Assembly (NCBI GenBank): GCA_003164275.1
Contig: PLSY01000418.1
Location: 1 to 15,247, forward strand
DNA length: 15,247 nt
From: Acidimicrobiaceae bacterium
GTDB taxonomy: Bacteria > Actinomycetota > Acidimicrobiia > Acidimicrobiales > RAAP-2
Reading direction: 5' to 3'
Part shown: one piece after another, positions 1 to 6,285 of the stretch
Position numbering within the stretch: the stretch's first letter is position 1
How the letters are laid out: the number at the start of each line of letters is the position of its first letter
The notes under the pieces: model-generated
Seen by the model: only the letters and a program-made list of their open reading frames with translations
What the model was told of the DNA's origin: nothing
The model's database searches: none
Position numbers and translations under genes: made by a program

Positions 1-51
1 GATCCGTGCACCGCTGCAAAGGCGTCACCGAGGACCAGTGGGAGATCAGCC

Positions 52-882
52 ATGCCATTAGAGCCGTCGTCAATACTCATGACCGACAAAGTGGCCGTGG
101 TGACGGGGGCAGCTCAAGGGATAGGCAAGGCCACTGCGTTGGCCTTGGCCCGCTTTGGTGCTCATATCGCGCTGTGCGATCGAGATGAACCAGGCCTCAG
201 AGCAACCGCCGATGAGATCCGGGCCATGGGCCGACAGGCCATCCCGGGTGTCTTCGACGTCCGGGATGGAGATGCCGTGCGTGATCACATAGACCAGGTC
301 GCGTCGGCAATGGGTCGCATCGATGCCCTGGTCAACAATGCCGGGGGCACGTTTTATGCCGATGTCCTCAACATCAGCGATAACGGACAGTCGTCCATCA
401 TCCACGAGAACTTCACAAGCGTCACCAACTTCATTCGATCAGTCGTACCCGTGATGGCTGTCACAGGCGGATCTATTGTCAACGTCACGTCGATCGAGGC
501 ACTTCAAGCTGCACCTGGCTTCGGCATCTATGCCGCCATGAAAGCGGCTGTGAGCAGCCTCACGAAGACGTTGGCCCTCGAGCTGGCCGACCGGGGCATC
601 CGGGTGAACAGCGTCGCTCCCGACGGGATCCCGACTCCCGGCGATGCTCCATTGGCAGAAGCAACCCAAGCCTCCATGCGCTTCACCGCGCCTCCCATGA
701 CACCCCTCGGCTATCTGGCGGACGCCGAGGCATGTGCTGGGCCAATCGTCTTCCTCTGTAGCGACATGGCCGCGTTCCTCACGGGGATAGCCGTGAGCGT
801 CGACGGCGGCAATTCTGCTGCTGGAGGCTGGCATCAAAAGTGGGATCGAGTGGGTGAAAGCTCGGGTGCGAACCCCGCGTAG
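52..882 (+). CDS. SDR family NAD(P)-dependent oxidoreductase
   Basis: A classical short-chain dehydrogenase/reductase of 276 residues with a Rossmann fold, expected to be cytosolic and to oxidise or reduce an alcohol/ketone pair with NAD(P). The glycine motif TGAAQGIG is at residues 18-25 and NNAG at 95-98. The catalytic tetrad is visible as N120, S147, Y160 and K164 (YAAMK). An acidic residue after the second strand (D43 in LCDRD) favours NAD over NADP, by family knowledge. The C-terminal SVDGG motif is present. I chose the ATG at 52 because GGAG at 41-44 lies seven bases upstream; the internal ATG at 79 (MTDKVAVV) would begin closer to the usual SDR start but has no ribosome site. The reading frame is open back to the window edge. 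The gene is followed by a PaaY-like gene 75 bases downstream, so co-transcription is possible. The usual APG after the active site is APD here. Substrate unknown. Confidence 0.93.
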   Translation: MPLEPSSILMTDKVAVVTGAAQGIGKATALALARFGAHIALCDRDEPGLRATADEIRAMGRQAIPGVFDVRDGDAVRDHIDQVASAMGRIDALVNNAGGTFYADVLNISDNGQSSIIHENFTSVTNFIRSVVPVMAVTGGSIVNVTSIEALQAAPGFGIYAAMKAAVSSLTKTLALELADRGIRVNSVAPDGIPTPGDAPLAEATQASMRFTAPPMTPLGYLADAEACAGPIVFLCSDMAAFLTGIAVSVDGGNSAAGGWHQKWDRVGESSGANPA

Positions 883-936
883 CTGAAAGATCCGGAGGCT
901 GAATGTGGTCGAGCGCCACCGCTGTTCGCACTATTC

Positions 937-954
937 ATCACCACCTAGGGTGAT
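937..954. promoter_or_regulatory. Inverted repeat over the ribosome site of the PaaY-like gene
   Basis: The perfect six-base arms ATCACC (937-942) and GGTGAT (949-954) flank ACCTAG. The right arm overlaps the likely Shine-Dalgarno sequence AGGGTG (948-953), five bases before the ATG at 958. It could be a repressor operator or an RNA hairpin that limits ribosome access. Chance occurrence of a six-base repeat is possible. Confidence 0.35.
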
Positions 955-957
955 CAA

Positions 958-1575
958 ATGCAGGCCTATTCAATTGAAGGTGTAATTCCTGTCGTCGATC
1001 CCTCCGCTTTCGTCCATCCGAACGCCGTCCTTATTGGCGATGTCGTGGTGGAGCCCGGATGCTACGTGGGACCATTGGCCAGCCTCCGAGGCGACTTCGG
1101 CCGAGTGCACGTGAAGGCTGGAGCGAACGTCCAAGACGGCTGCGTGCTTCACTGCTTTCCGGGCAGAGACGTGATCGTCCAAGAAGATGGTCATATCGGC
1201 CACGGCGCAATACTTCATGGCTGTCACGTGGGTCGTGGGGTCCTGGTGGGTATGAACAGCGTGGTGATGGACGGTTGCGTCATTGGGGACCGTTCCTTCG
1301 TCGGTGCAGGCAGCTTCGTTGTCGCTGACACGCAGGTGCCTCCTGGCCATGTGATTGCCGGCAACCCTGCTTCGGTGCGACGACCGTTGACCGAAGAAGA
1401 GATGGCATGGAAGGCCAATGGAACCTTCGTGTACCAACAGCTCGCTCGCCGGTGCTTGGCATCGTTAAAGCCGACGGAGCCGCTTGTCGCCCTTGAAGAA
1501 GGGCGACCAAGCTTGTCGGTGAGTGGCGATACAGCCGTTCCCTTGAGGGAGTACCGGACCGGGCAGCAGCCATAA
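958..1575 (+). CDS. PaaY/CaiE-type gamma-carbonic-anhydrase-fold protein (LbH hexapeptide repeat)
   Basis: A 205-residue left-handed beta-helix protein of the gamma-carbonic anhydrase superfamily. Hexapeptide repeats run from about residue 12 to 145. The stretch NVQDGCVLHCFPGR (57-70), then GHIGHGAILHGC (78-89) and VGMNSVVMDG, closely resembles PaaY of phenylacetate catabolism and CaiE of carnitine metabolism. The three metal-binding histidines of the fold are present as H65, H82 and H87. PaaY is known as a thioesterase that protects the phenylacetyl-CoA pathway from dead-end CoA adducts, so a thioesterase or other metal-dependent role is plausible. True carbonic anhydrase activity is less likely. 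The length matches PaaY (about 200 residues). The start ATG has AGGGTG five bases upstream. No other paa genes lie in the window, so I give no gene symbol. The gene follows the SDR and converges with the MFS exporter. Confidence 0.88.
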   Translation: MQAYSIEGVIPVVDPSAFVHPNAVLIGDVVVEPGCYVGPLASLRGDFGRVHVKAGANVQDGCVLHCFPGRDVIVQEDGHIGHGAILHGCHVGRGVLVGMNSVVMDGCVIGDRSFVGAGSFVVADTQVPPGHVIAGNPASVRRPLTEEEMAWKANGTFVYQQLARRCLASLKPTEPLVALEEGRPSLSVSGDTAVPLREYRTGQQP

Positions 1576-1596
1576 ATGTCTGCTGAGCCATCCGCC

Positions 1597-1637
1597 TTTG
1601 CGCCGTTGACGCAAACCTGCGGCCAGATTTGAAATCT
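1597..1637. terminator. Possible bidirectional terminator between convergent genes
   Basis: Two short inverted repeats lie between the stops of the PaaY-like gene and the MFS gene. The first is TTTGCG (1597-1602) with CGCAAA (1610-1615) and a seven-base loop. The second is AGATTTGAAATCT (1625-1637), a perfect odd palindrome with one central base. Neither has a clear U-tract, so the terminator call rests mainly on the convergent position. Confidence 0.3.
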
Positions 1638-1656
1638 TCGGATCACAGAACCGCAG

Positions 1657-3147
1657 TCAGTCGGCGGTAGCCATCGAGCCCTCTCGGTCGAGTGGCCGAC
1701 CACGTCCCGATCGAATGGCGAGGGCGAGGGCGAGGGCGAGGGCGACGATCATGCAACCGGCGGTGACGACATACGCCAGGCGGAAGCCTGCCGTGAGGGC
1801 AACGTGAGTCGGCACGCCTTTGGCCATGAGCGTTTGGGCCTTGGTCGTGGACAAGGTCGCCAGGACGGCGATTCCGATGGCGCCTCCCATTTGGAGCGCC
1901 ACACTGACCAGCCCTGATGCCAGCCCTGCATCGTCCGTGTCGACATCCGTCATGCCGATTGTGATGTTCGGGGCGGAGGTCAGGCCGCCACCGAGCCCAC
2001 CGACCAGCAGCGCGGGAAGAATCATTCCTAGATAGCTTCCTCGGGCGGGAACTTGGGTCCACACCACCAGTCCGATGGTGAAAAAGGTCAATCCGACGAG
2101 CATCGTTCTCTTGGCCCCTATCCGATGCATGAGTCGAGCGGTGACGAACAGGGCGGTGGAAGACGAGGTCAGGGTGAACGGCAGGTAGGCCAGCCCTGTG
2201 ACAACTGCGCTGTAGCCGCGAACCTCTTGAAAATACAGCACGCCCAAGAAGAAAATGCCGAACACCCCCACTCCGAACAAGCCCCGGATCACATCGGCGA
2301 GTGCGAGGTTTCGGTTGTGGAAGAGGGCGAGTCGGATGAGCGGGTGTCGGAGCCGGGATTGGAGGGCGATGAAGAGAACGGTCAATGCGACAGCACCGGC
2401 GAGCGAGCCAATAGTGATACTGGATGACCAACCGTGCTGGCTAACCGTCACCAAGCCGTAGACCGCCAACATGGGTGAGAAGGTGATCAAGAACGCACCG
2501 ATCACATCGGCACCCTCACCTATGCCCAGGCCGACGTGTTCTTCTACCAGGATCCAGCAGGCTATGAAGGCTCCTATCCCAATCGGCAGATTGATGAAGA
2601 AGATCCAGTGCCAGCTGAAGGCCTCCACGACCACACCCCCAAGCAGTAGTCCGATCGAGCCGCCAGAGATGGCGACGAAGGAATAGGTCGACATGGCGCG
2701 ACCTCGCTCCGCAGGAGCGGGGAACAAGGTGGCTATCAAGCCAAGGCAGGTGGCAGAGACAGCGGCCGCACCGACCCCCTGGATGAATCGTCCGGCTACG
2801 AGCAGGCCCGCAGAGGATGAAACCCCGCACACGAGGGAGGCGGCGGTGAAGAGGACCAGTCCGGCAAGCAGCACCCTCTTCCGTCCGAGCAGATCGCCCA
2901 GTCGCCCCGCCAAGAGCAAAAAACCCCCAAACGTGATGAGGTACGCATCGACGACCCATGAAAGGCCAGCTGAGCTGAAATGAAGTTCACGCTGGATGGT
3001 GGGCAGAGCCACATTGACCACCGTGTTGTCGATGATCACCATCATTTGGCCGATACACAGGACGATCAAGACAACCTGTTTCCGTCCCAGGTGCTTCGAG
3101 GCAGCGGACTGCGTCAGTGACGTCTGTCGCTTTGAATCGCCACTCAA
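1657..3147 (-). CDS. MFS transporter, DHA2 (EmrB/QacA) drug-exporter family
   Basis: A 496-residue inner-membrane proton antiporter of the 14-transmembrane DHA2 family, which exports drugs or small organic compounds. The hydrophobic segments alternate along the whole length. The DHA2 signature DNTVVNVALP (residues 40-49) lies in the first helix and MFS motif A (GRLGDLLGRKR, 81-91) follows helix 2. The N-terminus (1-23) is polar and cytoplasmic. The best start is a TTG at 3147, with a modest purine-rich GGGACGAAG upstream; it would be missed if only ATG were considered. Near the C-terminus the last helix contains repeated Leu-Ala encoded by a six-base tandem repeat (1717-1746). The gene converges with the PaaY-like gene and is divergent from the cupredoxin gene. 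No regulator gene is adjacent, and the exported substrate is unknown. Confidence 0.92.
   Translation of the reverse strand: MSGDSKRQTSLTQSAASKHLGRKQVVLIVLCIGQMMVIIDNTVVNVALPTIQRELHFSSAGLSWVVDAYLITFGGFLLLAGRLGDLLGRKRVLLAGLVLFTAASLVCGVSSSAGLLVAGRFIQGVGAAAVSATCLGLIATLFPAPAERGRAMSTYSFVAISGGSIGLLLGGVVVEAFSWHWIFFINLPIGIGAFIACWILVEEHVGLGIGEGADVIGAFLITFSPMLAVYGLVTVSQHGWSSSITIGSLAGAVALTVLFIALQSRLRHPLIRLALFHNRNLALADVIRGLFGVGVFGIFFLGVLYFQEVRGYSAVVTGLAYLPFTLTSSSTALFVTARLMHRIGAKRTMLVGLTFFTIGLVVWTQVPARGSYLGMILPALLVGGLGGGLTSAPNITIGMTDVDTDDAGLASGLVSVALQMGGAIGIAVLATLSTTKAQTLMAKGVPTHVALTAGFRLAYVVTAGCMIVALALALALAIRSGRGRPLDREGSMATAD
1717..1746. repeat. Hexanucleotide tandem repeat GGCGAG inside the MFS gene
   Basis: Four exact copies of GGCGAG (1717-1740) are followed by a fifth with one change (GGCGAC). 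On the coding strand they read as Leu-Ala repeats in the last predicted membrane helix. Copy-number change would keep the frame and alter the helix length by two residues per unit. Confidence 0.9.
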
Positions 3148-3324
3148 CGCTTCGTCCCAGTCGGTGCGTTCCTCGTGAGAGGACGAAACCGCCCATGGTG
3201 CTGCATCCGGTTGAAGGTAGTCGAGACCGCCGATCTCGTGCGGCGGGGCGTTCCGGCGGAAGGCTCACCCGGACATGGCCCGCCTGAGCACCGACCGCTC
3301 GAAACTTTGAATGGCGGCAATCTC

Positions 3325-3354
3325 TTGGCGGCCGCCGCACGTAGTACCTAGATA
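3325..3354 (+). promoter_or_regulatory. Putative promoter of the cupredoxin-sigma-anti-sigma operon
   Basis: TTGGCG (3325-3330) and TAGATA (3349-3354) are separated by 18 bases and lie 28 bases before the ATG at 3383, giving a modest match to a housekeeping promoter. A perfect ten-base palindrome GGCGGCCGCC (3327-3336) overlaps the -35 element and could be an operator. An ECF-type reading is also possible: GGCAAT at 3316-3321 with CGTAGT at 3340-3345, but the spacer is a little long. The assignment is inferred from position and weak consensus. Confidence 0.3.
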
Positions 3355-3382
3355 GGAAGCCAACCTTCAAGGAGCAGAATAG

Positions 3383-3841
3383 ATGATCACGAACCGTCCT
3401 TCCCGGCTCAGGACTGCCGTCGTGTGTTCGGCGGCAGGAATCTCTGCTCTCGGAGCGTGCCTGTTGCCGGTGTCCACCGCCTTTGCGGGCGCTGCAGCGA
3501 AGCAGAGGGTGACGGCTTCGTTGACGGACTTTCACATCGCGCTCTCCAAGAAGACCTTCAAGCCCGGCAACTACACGTTTCTCGTCAAGAACAACGGGCA
3601 GACCACACATGCCCTGGCCATAAGTGGCCCTGGGCTGGCTGACAAGTCATCGGCAGATGTCTCTCCTGGGATGTCTACGATGCTGACTGTGACGCTGAAG
3701 AAGGGTGACTATGACTTCTTTTGTCCGATCCCTGGCCACAAGGCTCTTGGCATGAACCTGAATGTCCTGGTGCGGAGTGGTGGGGGCAGCTCGGCCGCCG
3801 TCAGCTCGGGAAGCGGCTCCGGTGGTGGCTACGGGTACTGA
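3383..3841 (+). CDS. Secreted type-1 cupredoxin (plastocyanin/azurin-like)
   Basis: A 152-residue exported blue-copper-type protein. Residues 1-36 form a signal peptide with a basic start (MITNRPSRLR), a hydrophobic core and a cleavage region near AFAGA. The mature domain (about 40-130) carries the type-1 copper ligands: H76 in TTHALA, then C114, H119 and M124 in CPIPGHKALGM. The protein probably carries electrons or binds copper outside the membrane. Residues 131-152 form a Ser/Gly-rich tail ending in GYGY, which looks like a flexible extension without a known domain. The start is well supported by AAGGAG at 3369-3374, eight bases before the ATG. The gene immediately precedes an ECF sigma and anti-sigma pair on the same strand, suggesting that it belongs to their operon or regulon. 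Redox partner unknown. Confidence 0.9.
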   Translation: MITNRPSRLRTAVVCSAAGISALGACLLPVSTAFAGAAAKQRVTASLTDFHIALSKKTFKPGNYTFLVKNNGQTTHALAISGPGLADKSSADVSPGMSTMLTVTLKKGDYDFFCPIPGHKALGMNLNVLVRSGGGSSAAVSSGSGSGGGYGY

Positions 3842-3896
3842 GACACCCAACGGAGTCGTTGTCGAAGATGGTCATCAAGGCGACGAGAATAGATTC

Positions 3897-4493
3897 GTGA
3901 CCGCGGACAATGGTGTCCCCTGGCCAGCGATTCCGTCGGACGAGGCGCTGATAGCCGGGATGGCTGCCGGTGACACTCCAGCGGCTGTCTCTTTCGTGCG
4001 TCGGTATCAGCGCCGGGTCTTCGGATTGGCGGTCGGTATGGTCTCTGATCCCGGCGTGGCTGAGGACATTGCACAAGAGGCACTGCTGCGTGCCTGGAGA
4101 CACGCTCCGGTATTCGATGCCCGCAAGGGGACAGTGGCGACATGGGTTTTGACTATCACCCGCAATCTGGCCATCGATGCGATTCGCCAGCGGCGTGCCT
4201 TTTCAACCGATCCTGATGAGCTGGTGGCACTGGGCATGGCCGGAGGTGGGCGATCGACCGAGGACCTGGCGGTCGCCCGACATCTCGCCCCCGAACTCAT
4301 CGATGCTCTGCGCCGACTGCCCGCAGAGCAGCGCCGGGCGACGGTGCTGGCGGCGCTGTACGGCAGAACGGCGGAAGAGATCAGTGTCTCAGAACAAATT
4401 CCTCTGGGAACGGCCAAGACGCGCATCCGAACCGGCCTGCAAAAACTTCGATCGGCACTTTCTGACGCGGCCGGGTTCGACGGACAGCCATGA
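3897..4493 (+). CDS. ECF-type RNA polymerase sigma-70 family factor
   Basis: An ECF sigma factor that directs RNA polymerase to stress-type promoters. Region 2 is clear: AEDIAQEALLRAW at about residues 55-67, followed by TRNLAIDAIRQRR, which includes the -10 recognition helix. Region 4 carries LPAEQRRATVLAALYG and the helix-turn-helix IPLGTAKTRIRTGLQKLR. The frame is open further upstream, with an ATG at 3762 and a GTG at 3825, both inside the cupredoxin gene and lacking ribosome sites. The GTG at 3897 gives 198 residues, normal for ECF factors, and begins just before the expected DEALIAGMAAGD helix; its own ribosome site is weak, so the start is uncertain. The stop overlaps the anti-sigma start in an ATGA arrangement, indicating translational coupling. 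The overall look is closest to the SigK/SigL-type group, by recognition only. Confidence 0.88.
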   Translation: MTADNGVPWPAIPSDEALIAGMAAGDTPAAVSFVRRYQRRVFGLAVGMVSDPGVAEDIAQEALLRAWRHAPVFDARKGTVATWVLTITRNLAIDAIRQRRAFSTDPDELVALGMAGGGRSTEDLAVARHLAPELIDALRRLPAEQRRATVLAALYGRTAEEISVSEQIPLGTAKTRIRTGLQKLRSALSDAAGFDGQP

Positions 4494-5170
4494 CGGGCAC
4501 GCCCTCTCACGCTGATTTTCAATGTGGACTCGCTGAACTGTCCCTTGGCATCCTCGATGGCCGAGAGCGGGCTGCCCTTTTGGACCACGTGGACGGGTGC
4601 GCAACCTGCAGATTGGAGCTGGAGCAGCTGACTATGGCGGCCGACGAACTTGTCCATCTGGCCGCTCACGTCGATCCGCCTGTCGGCTTTGAGTCCCGTT
4701 TGTTCGACGAGCTCCACTCCACCGATTCGGGGAGTATGTCCGCGTCGAAGCGAAGCCGCAGGTCGAAAGCGCTGGTAGCGGTTGCTGCCGCCGTGGTTGT
4801 TGCATTCGGCTTCGGCTGGGTGGTCCACACATCGACTGCAGCGCAACGCCACGTTGCCACTGTCTCTCAACCCGGCAGGGACGATCGGACGGCCAGTCTG
4901 GTGTCCGAGGGTCGATCTCTGGGAGATGTATCGGTCTACGGCCACGCCCCGGCCTGGCTGTTCGTGGTCGTAGACGCATCACCCGGTATACGCACGGTGC
5001 GCTGCACGGTCATATCGGCTAACGGTGCCGCCCACTATGTAGGAACGTTCGCCTTAACAGACGGGAGGGGAACGTGGACCGCACCCCTCTGGATCGGCAA
5101 GAGCCCGGTCACGTCCACTCAGCTGGTGGATTCAGCTGGTCGAGTGGTGGCTGTCGGTAAGTTCCCGTGA
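4490..5170 (+). CDS. Membrane anti-sigma factor with zinc-finger (HC2) domain, RskA-like
   Basis: A 226-residue single-pass membrane protein expected to hold the preceding ECF sigma factor inactive. The cytoplasmic N-terminus has the anti-sigma zinc motif HVDGCATC, with H33, C37 and C40 as the HxxxCxxC core. A basic stretch SKRSRRSK (86-93) leads into one transmembrane helix at about 94-112 (ALVAVAAAVVVAFGFGWVV). Residues 113-226 form an extracytoplasmic domain of the RskA C-terminal type, probably the sensing part and the target of regulated proteolysis. The ATG overlaps the sigma stop by four bases (ATGA). The gene ends the operon; the next gene is convergent. The neighbouring secreted copper protein suggests envelope copper or redox stress as the signal, which is inference. 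Confidence 0.88.
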   Translation: MTGTPSHADFQCGLAELSLGILDGRERAALLDHVDGCATCRLELEQLTMAADELVHLAAHVDPPVGFESRLFDELHSTDSGSMSASKRSRRSKALVAVAAAVVVAFGFGWVVHTSTAAQRHVATVSQPGRDDRTASLVSEGRSLGDVSVYGHAPAWLFVVVDASPGIRTVRCTVISANGAAHYVGTFALTDGRGTWTAPLWIGKSPVTSTQLVDSAGRVVAVGKFP

Positions 5171-5366
5171 CCAACTCGCCGTTGGGGGCCTTCGGGGGCG
5201 TCCGATGTCAGAGCTCATCGATGAGATCCCTTCCGTGACTCGTTCTAGTGGCGCGGGCACCGGTCACTTGGTTCGGCCCACGATGCAGCGCCGCCCGGTA
5301 TCGAGCGTGGACGCCGATAGATGCGATCCGAAGGAGCGTCGATTCCGTCGGGAGGCCAGCAGATCG

Positions 5367-6272
5367 TCAGGCCCCCCCACCCTCGCCTGCTGACGGGAAG
5401 AGCACCCTGAGGGCATCCGACGGAGTGGCTATCGGCCTTCCAACGGAGGAACAAAGCTCCACGGCTTGTTCGACGAGCTCAACATTGGTGGGCTTTCGGT
5501 CTGGATCGAAATGCTCTTCCAGTCCCACGTGGATGTGGCCGCCCATCTCAAGGGCGAGCCGAGCGACCGGCGTCTTCATCAGATCCCCGCCCCAGACCGA
5601 GACCGACCAGGGAAGGCTCGTTCCGTCGAGCATGTCGACGTAGGCCCGAAGGGCGTACTCGCTCGGAGGCAGGCCGAAGGTGACGCCTTGACCCTTGGCC
5701 GTGAGGCCCCATTCGCCTCCGAAATAGAGCTTGACCATCGAGCCGGCAGGCAGTCTGCCAGCGCGATGATAGGCAAGCACAGTGCGCAAGAAACCTGGTT
5801 CGTAGATTGCGAATGAGGGTCCAAGTTCCAGGTCTGCGAACAAGTTCATGGCAAACCGGATCTCGTCGTACGTGTTCACGTAGGCACCGCCAACAGGAAG
5901 CCCATCGCTGTCCGGACTACCAAGATTCGTAGACCCGGGATCGAGCATCCCGAGCCTCAACGGCACCTCTTCTGCGATCTTGGCGAAGTGGGCGTAACGG
6001 TCCTTCCAGTGAAGGCCACCCGTCAGCGTCGGGTACCAGAGCGTGTCCGGCCTCTCTTCGAGCAGAGGTCCCCACACGGATACATACGCAGAGACCGCCT
6101 CATCGAGCGGCAGGTTGTAGTTCTCGTTGTGGGCGTGGACAATCGAAGCACCGGCATCGAGACACCGTCTCGCATCAGTTCCGACAGACTCTTTCGTGAC
6201 CGGGATGTTGGGATTGCGCTCGACGGTGTTGATCCCGTTGAGGGCAGCTTCAATGACTACCGGAGCACTCAT
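5367..6272 (-). CDS. BKACE-family beta-keto acid cleavage enzyme (DUF849 / 3-keto-5-aminohexanoate cleavage protein)
   Basis: A 301-residue TIM-barrel, zinc-dependent enzyme of the BKACE family. These enzymes condense a beta-keto acid with acetyl-CoA to give acetoacetate and a new CoA ester; family members act on 3-keto-5-aminohexanoate, dehydrocarnitine and other keto acids. The zinc ligands are visible as H46 and H48 in IVHAHNE, and E252 in HVGLEEHF. The N-terminal core reads VVIEAALNG and the PNIP loop follows. The ATG at 6272 places the HxH pair at residues 46 and 48 as in the characterised family member, and begins 13 bases after the Rieske stop. An in-frame ATG at 6293 would add seven residues and overlap that stop by eight bases; neither has a strong ribosome site. 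The gene is the second in a probable operon with the Rieske oxygenase, so both likely act in one catabolic route. Substrate specificity cannot be read from the sequence. Confidence 0.9.
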   Translation of the reverse strand: MSAPVVIEAALNGINTVERNPNIPVTKESVGTDARRCLDAGASIVHAHNENYNLPLDEAVSAYVSVWGPLLEERPDTLWYPTLTGGLHWKDRYAHFAKIAEEVPLRLGMLDPGSTNLGSPDSDGLPVGGAYVNTYDEIRFAMNLFADLELGPSFAIYEPGFLRTVLAYHRAGRLPAGSMVKLYFGGEWGLTAKGQGVTFGLPPSEYALRAYVDMLDGTSLPWSVSVWGGDLMKTPVARLALEMGGHIHVGLEEHFDPDRKPTNVELVEQAVELCSSVGRPIATPSDALRVLFPSAGEGGGA

Positions 6273-6285
6273 GGCGCGGCGGCCT

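Noticed and set aside
6..188. Small open frame at the left edge overlapping the SDR gene
   Set aside because: It runs through the conserved SDR glycine-motif region in another frame and shows no recognisable domain. It could include the tail of an upstream gene, but the window has too little sequence to tell.
3345..3351. TACCTAG shared by the upstream regions of the cupredoxin (3345-3351) and SnoaL (14584-14590) genes, considered as a common regulatory motif
   Set aside because: The distances to the start codons differ, the motif is only seven bases long, and similar CTAG words occur inside genes here, so chance explains it well.
5171..5366. Possible small gene or terminator between anti-sigma and BKACE genes
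   Set aside because: The frames present have no domain or ribosome site, and only a weak CTCATCGATGAG palindrome (5214-5225) was found, without a terminator-like stem and loop.
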